This document shows, one piece after another, positions 18,277 through 26,459 of a DNA stretch of 64,000 bases. The translations under genes were made by a program, and so were the position numbers. The notes below the pieces were generated by a model that saw only the letters and a program-made list of their open reading frames with translations, ran no database searches and had not been told where the DNA came from. Each line of letters begins with the position of its first letter. Position 1 is the stretch's first letter. The stretch spans positions 1 through 64,000 of the forward strand of contig JAUJNX010000006.1 in assembly GCA_030447925.1 (NCBI GenBank), read 5' to 3'. Source of the stretch: Egibacteraceae bacterium. GTDB lineage: Bacteria; Actinomycetota; Nitriliruptoria; Euzebyales; Egibacteraceae.

Positions 18277-19865
18277 CGGCGTGGTGGCGTGACGCCGTCG
18301 GCTACGAGGTCTACGTCCGGTCCTTCGCCGACGCCGACGGCGACGGGGTCGGCGACCTGCCCGGGATCGTCGCGCGCCTGGACCACCTCGCCGACCTGGG
18401 CGTCGACATCGTCTGGGTGACCCCGTTCTACCCGTCCCCGATGCTGGACCACGGCTACGACGTGGCCGACTACACCGACGTGGCGGCCGAGCTGGGGTCG
18501 CTGGCCGACGCCGACGCGCTGGTGGCCGGCGCGCACGACCGGGGCATGCGCCTGCTCGTCGACCTCGTCCCCAACCACTCGTCGTCGGAGCACCCCTGGT
18601 TCCGGTCCGCCCGGCGGGGCCGCGACGACCCCTACCGCGACTACTACGTCTGGCGCGACCCCGCCCCCGACGGCGGGCCGCCCAACAACTGGCGCAGCCA
18701 CTTCGGCGGCCCGGCCTGGACGCTGGACGAGACCTCGGGGCAGTACTGGCTGCACCTGTTCCTGCCCGAGCAGCCGGACCTCAACTGGGCGAACCCGGCG
18801 GTGCACGACGAGTTCGAGGCGATCCTGCGCTTCTGGCTGGAGCGCGGCGCCGACGGGTTCCGCATCGACGTGGCGCACAGCCTGGTCAAGCACCCCGACC
18901 TGCCCGACGACCCGCTCGCGGTCGTCAGCGACGAGTACGAGGCCGGCGTCACCGCCGACGACTTCGAGGCGCTGGAGCACCGCTACGACCTGGACCAGCC
19001 GGGGGTCGTGGACGTCTACCGCCGGTGGCGCGGGATCGCCGACGAGTTCGGCGCCGTGCTGATCGGCGAGGTCTACATCCTCGAGGCCGGGGGGCTGGAC
19101 CGCTACCTCACCGCCGAGGGGCTGCACCTGGCGTTCTGGTTCGCGCCCCTGCACCGTGTGTGGGACCCGGCCGCGCTCCGCGCGGTGCTGCGCGAGGGCA
19201 CCGACCTCGCGCAGCGCGTGGACGGCGGGGTCGGGTGGGTGCAGGGCAGCCACGACGTGTCGCGCGCGGTCGCCCGCTACGGGGGCGGCCAGGTGGGGCG
19301 GGAGCGGGCGCTCGCCTTCGGCGTCCTGCTGTCCCTGCTGCCGGGGACCCCGTTCCTCTACCAGGGCGAGGAGCTGGGCGTCGATGACCCGGTGATCCGG
19401 CCCGAGGACGCCCAGGACCCGATCGCCGCGCGCAACGGCGCGTACGACAAGGGCCGCGACGTGGCCCGCACGCCCATGCCGTGGGCGCCGGGACCGGGCC
19501 TGGGGTTCACCAGCGCGCCGCGCGCGTGGCTGCCCTTCGGCGACCGCCGGCCGGAGGACACCGTCGCGGTGCAGCGCGCCGATCCCGCCTCGACGCTGTC
19601 GGCGCACCGGCGGCTGCTCGCGGCGCGGCGCCCGCTGCTGCCCCTGCCGCGCGACGTCGCCTGGCTGACCGACGACGGCGGCGTGGTCGCCTACCGCCGC
19701 GGGGACGTCGTCGTCGCGGCCAACCTCGGCGATGATCCCGAGGACGTAGACCTGGGGGCGCCGGGCGCCTCCGTGCGGTTCGGCACGGACCGGGCGCGGG
19801 AGGGGTCGCCCGCGGGTCCGCGCGTCCGGCTCGCGCCCCGCGAAGCGGTGATCCTGGCTTCCTGA
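18273..19865 (+). CDS. GH13 alpha-glucosidase / oligo-glucosidase
   Basis: A 530-residue cytosolic GH13 enzyme of the oligo-1,6-glucosidase/alpha-glucosidase group. WWRDAVGYEVYVRSFADADG opens the barrel. The nucleophile Asp is in DGFRIDVAHSLVKH (about 197) and the acid Glu in LIGEVYILE (about 264). The third acid is in QGSHDVSRAVARYG (about 326), where the usual Asn of NHD is Ser. It would trim malto- or isomalto-oligosaccharides left by the phosphorylase. The GTG start overlaps the glgP stop (GTGA). Exact linkage specificity cannot be read from the sequence; trehalose-6-phosphate hydrolase or sucrase-type relatives are alternatives. Confidence 0.85.
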   Translation: MTAWWRDAVGYEVYVRSFADADGDGVGDLPGIVARLDHLADLGVDIVWVTPFYPSPMLDHGYDVADYTDVAAELGSLADADALVAGAHDRGMRLLVDLVPNHSSSEHPWFRSARRGRDDPYRDYYVWRDPAPDGGPPNNWRSHFGGPAWTLDETSGQYWLHLFLPEQPDLNWANPAVHDEFEAILRFWLERGADGFRIDVAHSLVKHPDLPDDPLAVVSDEYEAGVTADDFEALEHRYDLDQPGVVDVYRRWRGIADEFGAVLIGEVYILEAGGLDRYLTAEGLHLAFWFAPLHRVWDPAALRAVLREGTDLAQRVDGGVGWVQGSHDVSRAVARYGGGQVGRERALAFGVLLSLLPGTPFLYQGEELGVDDPVIRPEDAQDPIAARNGAYDKGRDVARTPMPWAPGPGLGFTSAPRAWLPFGDRRPEDTVAVQRADPASTLSAHRRLLAARRPLLPLPRDVAWLTDDGGVVAYRRGDVVVAANLGDDPEDVDLGAPGASVRFGTDRAREGSPAGPRVRLAPREAVILAS

Positions 19866-19876
19866 CCTCGCCGGGA

Positions 19877-19904
19877 CCGGGGCCGGGACAGGATCCGGCC
19901 CCGG
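19877..19904 (+). terminator. Perfect 10-bp hairpin after the glgP operon
   Basis: CCGGGGCCGG (19877-19886) pairs with CCGGCCCCGG (19895-19904) across an eight-base loop, starting 11 bases after the alpha-glucosidase stop. No T-tract follows. Position and stem strength favour a terminator. The remaining ~180 bases to the lrp stop show no other feature. Confidence 0.6.
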
Positions 19905-20086
19905 ACGGGGGACGGGAGCCGATCCGTCCACCGCCCGGGGCCGGGGAACACCGGTCCCGTCGGGCCCGAGCCGATGGGCCCTCTGGAACCGATGCGAGGT
20001 TGGCCGCTGCGAGGGTGGTGCGACCAGCCGCGGCAAACCCTAGGTGCGGACCGTGCCCGGCACGTGCCGCGGGCGTTACGGACGAG

Positions 20087-20509
20087 TTAAACGTCGTGCT
20101 GGCGCAGCACGACGAAGCTCGTGGTCGTCACCGTCTCCCGCCACGAGGCGATGCGGTCGAGCAGCACGTCGAGCTCGGCGGCGCTGGGAGCCGCGACCCG
20201 GGCCAGCAGGTCGTACTCGCCCGCCACGCTCTCGACCTGGCTGACCTCCGCCAGGGACAGCAGCCGCCGCACGTAGACGCGGACGTCGGGGGTGCGCACC
20301 TGGATCGCGACCCGCGCCACGTGGCCGGCGCCCGCCGACGGCAGCGCCACGTCGGCCCGGTAGCCGGTGATCACGCCGGTCTCCTCCAGCCGGCGCACCC
20401 GGGCGAGCGTCGCCGTCCGCGACAGGCCCACGCTGCGGCCCAGCGCCGCCATCGACAGGCGCGCGTCGCGGCGCAGCAGCGCCACGAGCTGCTCGTCGGT
20501 CCGGTCCAC
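20087..20509 (-). CDS. Lrp/AsnC-family transcriptional regulator
   Basis: A 140-residue regulator. The N-terminal winged helix-turn-helix is MDRTDEQLVALLRRDARLSM then LGRSVGLSRTATLARVRRLE. The C-terminal RAM ligand domain (VARVAIQVRTPDVRVYVRRL, QVESVAGEYDLLARV) usually binds amino acids and forms octamers. It is divergent from the lysine aminotransferase gene, with 133 bases between them. The same pairing is known in mycobacteria (lrpA beside lat), so it probably controls lysine catabolism and its own promoter. The effector is not shown by the sequence. Confidence 0.88.
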   Translation of the reverse strand: MDRTDEQLVALLRRDARLSMAALGRSVGLSRTATLARVRRLEETGVITGYRADVALPSAGAGHVARVAIQVRTPDVRVYVRRLLSLAEVSQVESVAGEYDLLARVAAPSAAELDVLLDRIASWRETVTTTSFVVLRQHDV

Positions 20510-20642
20510 CCGCCTCCCCTGACGTTGCGTCGGCGCGATCCTACGATCCGCACGCCATCCGGCTGGCCTCCCGACGCTCCCGCCCCCGGACCTGTCACAC
20601 CCGCCCCCGACAATGAGGGCCGGACGAGGAGGAGCGACACCG

Positions 20643-21998
20643 ATGCCGACCCGACCCGCTGACGTGCACGACCGGCTGCGCCGCCACCTGCTGGTGGACG
20701 GCTACGACCTGGTGCTCGACCTCGCGGCCAGCCGCGGATCGTGGCTGGTCGACGCGCGCGACGGCACGCGCCACCTCGACCTGTTCACCTCGTTCGCGTC
20801 GTCGCCGCTGGGGATGAACCCGCCGGAGCTGACCGGCGACCCGGCCTTCCTGGCGGAGCTGGCGGCGGTCGCGGTGAACAAGCCCGCCAACTCCGACCTC
20901 TACACGAGCGCCCTCGCCGACTTCGTCGACACCTTCGCCCGCGTCCTGGGCGACCCCGCCCTGCCGTGGCTGTTCTTCGTGGAGGGCGGCGCGCTCGCGG
21001 TGGAGAACGCGCTGAAGACGGCCTTCGACTGGAAGTCGCGCCACAACGAGGCGGCCGGGCGGGACCCCGTGCTGGGGACGCGCGTGCTGCACCTCACCGG
21101 CGCGTTCCACGGCCGCAGCGGCTACACCCTCAGCCTCACCAACACCGACCCGGTGAAGACCGCGCGCTTCCCGACCTTCGACTGGCCGCGCATCGACACC
21201 CCCGTCGCGCTGTTCCCCGCCGACGACCACGCGGCAGCGGTCGCGGCCGCGGAGGACCGCGCCCTGGAGCAGGCGCGCGCCGCCTTCGCCGCCCACCCCC
21301 ACGACATCGCCTGCTTCGTCGCGGAACCCATCCAGGGTGAGGGCGGGGACCGCCACCTGCGGCCGGCGTTCCTGCAGTCGATGCAGGACCTGTGCCGCCG
21401 CCACGACGCGCTGTTCGTGCTCGACGAGGTCCAGACCGGTTGCGGCCTCACCGGCACCCCGTGGGCCTACCAGCAGCTGGGCGTCCAGCCCGACGTGGTC
21501 GCCTTCGGCAAGAAGACCCAGGTGTGCGGGGTCATGGCCGGCGGGCGCGTCGGGGAGGTGGCCGACAACGTCTTCCGCGTGCCCTCGCGGATCAACTCGA
21601 CCTGGGGCGGCAACCTGACCGACATGGTGCGGTCCCGCCGCATGCTCGAGGTTCTCGAAGCGCAGGGCCTGATCGAGGCCGCCGCCACCAAGGGCAAGCG
21701 CCTGCTGGACGGGCTGCAGGCCCTGGCGGCGGCCCACCCGATCGTGACCCAGCCGCGCGGGCGGGGTCTGATGTGCGCGTTCGACCTGCCCGACGCGGCG
21801 CTGCGCGACGATGTCGTGCGCCGCCTGCGCGTGGAGGAGCGGGTGCTGCTGCTGCCCTGCGGCACCCGGTCGATCCGCTTCCGCCCGTCGCTCGCGGTCA
21901 CCGAGGACGAGCTGGACCTCGGCCTCGCCGCCCTCGACCGCGTCCTGGCCCGGCCCCGGCCCGCACCGCCGGTGCCGGTGGGCGCCACCACCACGTGA
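20643..21998 (+). CDS. lat: L-lysine 6-aminotransferase
   Basis: A class-III PLP aminotransferase of about 451 residues. It moves the epsilon-amino group of lysine to 2-oxoglutarate, giving 2-aminoadipate 6-semialdehyde (in equilibrium with piperideine-6-carboxylate). LFTSFASSPLGMNPPEL, the FFVEGGALAVENALKTAFDW segment and the DWPRIDTP region are characteristic of Lat rather than of ornithine or GABA aminotransferases. FVLDEVQTGCGLTG supplies the PLP-ring Asp, and VVAFGKKTQVCGVMAGG (about residue 289) the Schiff-base Lys. The ATG at 20643 follows GAGGAGGAG. The next gene, 11 bases away, encodes the dehydrogenase for its product. Confidence 0.92.
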   Translation: MPTRPADVHDRLRRHLLVDGYDLVLDLAASRGSWLVDARDGTRHLDLFTSFASSPLGMNPPELTGDPAFLAELAAVAVNKPANSDLYTSALADFVDTFARVLGDPALPWLFFVEGGALAVENALKTAFDWKSRHNEAAGRDPVLGTRVLHLTGAFHGRSGYTLSLTNTDPVKTARFPTFDWPRIDTPVALFPADDHAAAVAAAEDRALEQARAAFAAHPHDIACFVAEPIQGEGGDRHLRPAFLQSMQDLCRRHDALFVLDEVQTGCGLTGTPWAYQQLGVQPDVVAFGKKTQVCGVMAGGRVGEVADNVFRVPSRINSTWGGNLTDMVRSRRMLEVLEAQGLIEAAATKGKRLLDGLQALAAAHPIVTQPRGRGLMCAFDLPDAALRDDVVRRLRVEERVLLLPCGTRSIRFRPSLAVTEDELDLGLAALDRVLARPRPAPPVPVGATTT

Positions 21999-22009
21999 GA
22001 GGAACCCCC

Positions 22010-23563
22010 ATGACCCGCAGCATCGCCTCGCTCGTCGGCGGCCGCGCCCGGCCCGGCACCGGCGACACCCTGGCGTCGCGCAACCCGGCCCAGCTCGGCG
22101 ACGTGGTCGCCGAGGCCGCCCTCGCCGACCGGGCGCTGTTCGTGGAGGCCTGCGCGACGGCGCGGGAGGCGCAGCGCGACTGGGCCGCCACGCCCGCCCC
22201 CGTGCGCGGCCGGGTCATCGCCGCCGTCGGCCGCCTGGTCGAGGCCAACAAGGAGCCGCTCGCCCGCCTGGTCACGCGCGAGGTCGGCAAGCCCTACGCC
22301 GAGTCCCTCGGCGAGGTCCAGGAGATCATCGACACCTGCGACTTCTTCCTGGGGGAGGGGCGTCGCCTCTACGGCCAGACGGTGCCGTCGGAGATGCCCG
22401 ACAAGCAGCTGTTCACCTTCCGCAACCCGGTGGGGGTCGCGGCGATCATCACGGCGGGGAACTTCCCGGTGGCGGTACCGGCGTGGTACCTGGTGCCCGC
22501 GCTGCTGTGCGGCAACGCCGTGGTCTGGAAGCCCGCGGAGTACGCCCCCGCGCTGGGCGACGCGCTGACCCGGCTGTTCCTCGCCGGCGGCGTGCCCGAG
22601 GGCGTGCTGTCCCTGGTGCTGGCCGACGGCGCCACGACCTTCGCCGGCCTGGAGGCCGCCCTGGAGGGCGGGCTGGTCGACAAGGTCGGCTTCACCGGGT
22701 CGACCGAGGTCGGGCGGCGGATCGGGGAGCTGTGCGGCCGCCACCTGCAGTCCCCGTGCCTGGAGCTGGGCGGCAAGAACCCGCTGGTCGTACTGCCCGA
22801 CGCCGACCTCGACCTCGCCGTGGAGGGCGCGCTGTTCAGCGGGTTCGGCACGGCCGGCCAGCGCTGCACGTCCCTGGGCACCGTCATCGCCCACGAGGCG
22901 ATCCACGACGAGTTCCTCGCCCGCTTCGACCGCGCGGTCCGCGCCGCGGCCATCGGCGACCCGATGCGCGACGTGCTCTACGGGCCGATGATCAGCGAGC
23001 GCTTCGCGGAGCGCTTCGACGGGTGGCTGGAACTCGTGGAGGGCCACCACACCCTGCTGGGGTCGACCGGCATCGGGGCGATCACCGCGGACAACCCGCG
23101 CGAGGGCTTCGTCGGCGACCCGGCCACCGGCCTGTACCGCCACCCCACGATCGTGGCGGGGGTGACGGCGAAGGACGAGGTGTACCGGACCGAGACCTTC
23201 GGCCCGATCGTCGGCGTGGCCCGCTGCGCGGACCTCGACGAGGCCATCGACCTGGCCAACGGCCACGGCTACGGGCTGTCCGCGGCGATCTACACGACCT
23301 CGCCGACGGCGGTGTTCCGCTTCCGCCAGCGGGTCTCGGCGGGGATGCTCAGCGTCAACAACTCCACGAGCGGTGCGGAGGCGCACCTGCCCTTCGGCGG
23401 CAACGGCAAGTCGGGCAACGGCAGCCGCCAGTCGGGGGTCTGGGTGCTCGACCAGTTCACCCGCTGGCAGGCGATGAACTGGGACTACGCGGGCCACCTG
23501 CAGAAGGCGCAGATGGACGTCGCCGAGGTGCGCGCCGACCCGGCCTTCCGCCTGGAGGACTGA
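22010..23563 (+). CDS. Aldehyde dehydrogenase, likely 2-aminoadipate semialdehyde (piperideine-6-carboxylate) dehydrogenase
   Basis: A 517-residue NAD(P)-dependent aldehyde dehydrogenase. The catalytic Cys is in GTAGQRCTSLG (about residue 285), the general-base Glu in LELGGKNPLVV, and the NAD-fold motif is VGFTGSTEVGRRI. The sequence resembles the ALDH7 group, which oxidises 2-aminoadipate semialdehyde. Together with the upstream aminotransferase, only 11 bases away, it would complete the two-step conversion of lysine to 2-aminoadipate. The ATG at 22010 follows GAGAGGA. Substrate is inferred from this pairing. Confidence 0.88.
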   Translation: MTRSIASLVGGRARPGTGDTLASRNPAQLGDVVAEAALADRALFVEACATAREAQRDWAATPAPVRGRVIAAVGRLVEANKEPLARLVTREVGKPYAESLGEVQEIIDTCDFFLGEGRRLYGQTVPSEMPDKQLFTFRNPVGVAAIITAGNFPVAVPAWYLVPALLCGNAVVWKPAEYAPALGDALTRLFLAGGVPEGVLSLVLADGATTFAGLEAALEGGLVDKVGFTGSTEVGRRIGELCGRHLQSPCLELGGKNPLVVLPDADLDLAVEGALFSGFGTAGQRCTSLGTVIAHEAIHDEFLARFDRAVRAAAIGDPMRDVLYGPMISERFAERFDGWLELVEGHHTLLGSTGIGAITADNPREGFVGDPATGLYRHPTIVAGVTAKDEVYRTETFGPIVGVARCADLDEAIDLANGHGYGLSAAIYTTSPTAVFRFRQRVSAGMLSVNNSTSGAEAHLPFGGNGKSGNGSRQSGVWVLDQFTRWQAMNWDYAGHLQKAQMDVAEVRADPAFRLED

Positions 23564-23600
23564 CCTTGGCAGCGGGGCGCGGGTGGGCGACCATGCAGCC

Positions 23601-24758
23601 ATGAGCGACCACCCCAGCCCGCCGGCCGTCCGCATCGGCGACGCCGAGCGCGACGCCGCGGAGGCGCGGCTGAACCGCGCGGTCGGGGCCGGGCAGCTCA
23701 CCCTCGACGAGTTCTCCGAGCGCATGACCGCGGTCCTGGCCGCGCGGGTCCAGTCCGACCTCGACACCGTCCTGGCCGACCTGCCCGCGACCGCGCCCGG
23801 GCCGGCGCGTGCCCCCGCGCCGGGGGCGCGCGGGCCCGTCCGCCGCTGGCTCGTCGCGATCATGAGCGGGGAGACCACGCGGGGGCGCTGGCGCCCCGCG
23901 CCGCGGACCAACGCGGTGGCGGTCATGGGCGGGGTCGAGGTCGACCTGCGCGACGCGGAGGTCCCCCCGGAGGGCTTCACCCTCACCGCCACCGCGCTCA
24001 TGGGCGGGGTCGAGGTGATCGTCCCCGACGACGTGGCGGTCGAGGTGGGCGGGCTCGCCTTCATGGGCGGGCGCGAGGTGACCGCGGTCCAGCCCGACGA
24101 CCCGCACGCCCCGGTCGTCCGCGTGCAGGCCTACGCGCTCATGGGCGGCGTGGAGATCCGCAACCCGACGCGCAAGGAGATCGACAAGGCGGCGAAGCGC
24201 GCCGGCCAGCGGCCGGCGGCCGTCGCCGCCGGAACCCGGCCGGAGCGCACGAGCGGGTCCACGGCCCTGCAACCTGCCGGGCCGCGCGCCGTCGAGCGCC
24301 ACCAGGGCGGGTCCTGGTTCGGCCGCGCGGTCGCGGCGACCGCCATCGCCGCCGTGACGTCCCCGTTCTGGCTGCCCGGCGAGCCGGCGGTGGCCGCGTT
24401 CGGCAGCCGCACGGAGCGGGTCAGCGCCGTGGAGGTGGCGACGGACCCCACCTACAACGCCTCAACCGCCTTCGGCTCGGTCCGGGTGATCGTCCCCGAC
24501 GGCACCATCGTGGATGACAGCGGTCTCGCCGTCTTCGGCGCTTACCGTTGCCCGGCCTGCAGCGAGCCGGCCGCCCCTGGCGCCAGGACGGTCACCGTGC
24601 GCGGCGGCGCGGTGTTCGGCAGCGTTCTGGTTCTCACCGAGAGCCAGGCGCAGGGCGATGCGGCCGAGGAGGCGTTCGAGGAGGCCGAGGAGGCGCGGGA
24701 GGAGGCGCTCGAGCGGGCGGAGGAGGCGCGCGAGGAGGCCGAGGACGCGGCGGACTGA
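23601..24758 (+). CDS. DUF1707 protein with LiaF-like repeats and charged C-terminal tail
   Basis: A 385-residue protein of unknown function. Residues 8-55 are a DUF1707 domain (RIGDAERDAAEARLNRAVGA, LTLDEFSERM). After a linker come repeated beta modules built round AVMGGVEVDL, ALMGGVEVIV, AFMGGREV and ALMGGVEIRN, as in LiaF/cell-wall-stress proteins. After a disordered stretch, a second block has AFGSVRVIVP and a CPAC pair, then VFGSVLVL. The last 30 residues are almost only Glu, Ala and Arg and probably form a helix. No transmembrane segment is convincing. A role in envelope stress sensing is a family-based guess. It stands alone between the lysine genes and a GMC oxidoreductase. Confidence 0.75.
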   Translation: MSDHPSPPAVRIGDAERDAAEARLNRAVGAGQLTLDEFSERMTAVLAARVQSDLDTVLADLPATAPGPARAPAPGARGPVRRWLVAIMSGETTRGRWRPAPRTNAVAVMGGVEVDLRDAEVPPEGFTLTATALMGGVEVIVPDDVAVEVGGLAFMGGREVTAVQPDDPHAPVVRVQAYALMGGVEIRNPTRKEIDKAAKRAGQRPAAVAAGTRPERTSGSTALQPAGPRAVERHQGGSWFGRAVAATAIAAVTSPFWLPGEPAVAAFGSRTERVSAVEVATDPTYNASTAFGSVRVIVPDGTIVDDSGLAVFGAYRCPACSEPAAPGARTVTVRGGAVFGSVLVLTESQAQGDAAEEAFEEAEEAREEALERAEEAREEAEDAAD

Positions 24759-24817
24759 CCCCTGCGCCCGCGGGGCGACGGGGACGGGCACGGGCGACGG
24801 GCGGACCGGGGGCGGGC

Positions 24818-26443
24818 GTGGCGGAGTTCGACTACGTGGTGGTGGGCGGCGGGACCGCGGGCTGCGTCCTGGCCAACCGGTTGACCGAGGACCCCGACGT
24901 CACCGTCCTGCTCCTGGAGGCAGGCCCCCCGGACCGCAAGCTGGAGATCCGCATCCCCGCCGCGTTCCCCAAGCTGTACCGGTCCGCCGTGGACTGGGAC
25001 TACCGCACCATCCCGCAGGCGGGGCTGGACGGGCGCGAGGTCTACTGGCCGCGGGGCAAGACCCTGGGGGGCAGCTCGTCGATCAACGCGATGATGTGGC
25101 TGCGCGGCCACGGCGCGGACTACGACGGCTGGGGCGTGCCCGGCTGGTCGTTCCCCGAGACCCTCCCGTACTTCCGCCGCGCGGAGGGCAACCTGCGCGG
25201 TGCCGACGCCTGGCGGGGGGGCGACGGGCCCGTCGCGGTCAGCGACCCCCTCGCCGCGCACCCCGCGAGCCGCGCGTTCGTGGACGCGGCGGTCGCGACG
25301 GGCACCCCGGCGGCGGGCGACCTCAACGGCGCCGGGTCCGAGGGCGTCGGCCTGGTCCAGCTGACCCAGCGGCGAGGGCGCCGCCACAGCGCCGCCGACG
25401 CCTACCTGCGCCCGGCGCTGCGCCGGGCCAACCTCACCGTGGCGACCGGTGCCCACGTCCGCGGGGTGACGGTGACGCGCGGGCGGGCCGACGGGGTGGT
25501 CGCCCAGGTCGGCGGGCGCCCCCGCGCCGTCCGCGCGGCCCGCGAGGTGGTGCTCTGCGGCGGCGCGGTCAACAGCCCGCAGCTGCTGCTGCTGTCGGGC
25601 ATCGGCCCGGCCGACGAGCTGCGCGCACTCGGCCTGCCCGTCGTCGCCGACGCCCCGCAGGTGGGCCGCAACCTCCAGGACCACCTCAGCGCCGGCCCGC
25701 GCTTCCACCTGCGCGAGCCGCGGTCGCTGCTGACGGCGGACTCGCCCGCCAACCTGGCCCGCTGGCTGCTGCTCGGCCGCGGCCAGCTGACCAGCAACAT
25801 CGCCGAGGCCGCGCTGTTCACGCGCACCCGCGACGACCTGGTCGCCCCCGATCTGGAGCTCGTCTTCGCCCCGGTGCTGTTCGTCGACGAGGGCCTGACC
25901 GTCCCCGCCGACCACGGCGTCACCCTGGGCGGGATCGTGCTGCAGCCACGCAGCGCCGGGGCCATCACGCTGGCCGGCGCCGACCCGCTCGCGCCGCCCG
26001 CGATCGACCCCCGCTACCTCACCGACCCGGGCGGCGAGGACCTGCGCGTCCTGCTCGCCGGCTACCGGCTCGCCCGGCGGATCGCGGCGACCCGCCCGCT
26101 GGCCGACCACCTGGCTGGCGAGGAGGCCCCCGGCGCCGAGCTCACCTCCGACGCCGACATCGCCGCCGCCGCCCGGCTCAGCGCCCAGACCCTGTACCAC
26201 CCGGTCGGGACCTGCCGGATGGGCACCGACGACGCGAGCGTCGTGGACCCCGACCTGCGCGTCCGCGGCGTCGACGGGCTCCGCGTGGTCGACGCGTCGG
26301 TGTTCCCGACCGTCCCGCGCGGCCACACGATGGCCCCCGTCTACATGCTCGCCGAGAAGGCCGCCGACCTGCTCCGCGCCCGCACCCCGGCCGCGCCGGC
26401 CGCGGCGGACGCGTCGCCGGCGAGGACCGGCCCGCGCCGGTAG
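24818..26443 (+). CDS. GMC-family FAD-dependent oxidoreductase
   Basis: A 541-residue glucose-methanol-choline oxidoreductase. The N-terminal Rossmann motif is DYVVVGGGTAGCVLANRL, followed by the GMC signature WPRGKTLGGSSSINAMMWLR. The second signature is GGAVNSPQLLLLSGIGP. The active-site His is in LYHPVGTCRMG, with a second one in VPRGHTMAP. It oxidises an alcohol using FAD; choline dehydrogenase-like and alkanol dehydrogenase-like relatives are closest in look, but the substrate cannot be told. The GTG at 24818 is chosen because it directly precedes the FAD motif. A possible partner is the TPP enzyme that converges on it. Confidence 0.88.
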   Translation: MAEFDYVVVGGGTAGCVLANRLTEDPDVTVLLLEAGPPDRKLEIRIPAAFPKLYRSAVDWDYRTIPQAGLDGREVYWPRGKTLGGSSSINAMMWLRGHGADYDGWGVPGWSFPETLPYFRRAEGNLRGADAWRGGDGPVAVSDPLAAHPASRAFVDAAVATGTPAAGDLNGAGSEGVGLVQLTQRRGRRHSAADAYLRPALRRANLTVATGAHVRGVTVTRGRADGVVAQVGGRPRAVRAAREVVLCGGAVNSPQLLLLSGIGPADELRALGLPVVADAPQVGRNLQDHLSAGPRFHLREPRSLLTADSPANLARWLLLGRGQLTSNIAEAALFTRTRDDLVAPDLELVFAPVLFVDEGLTVPADHGVTLGGIVLQPRSAGAITLAGADPLAPPAIDPRYLTDPGGEDLRVLLAGYRLARRIAATRPLADHLAGEEAPGAELTSDADIAAAARLSAQTLYHPVGTCRMGTDDASVVDPDLRVRGVDGLRVVDASVFPTVPRGHTMAPVYMLAEKAADLLRARTPAAPAAADASPARTGPRR

Positions 26444-26459
26444 CGCACCCGCCCGTCCG

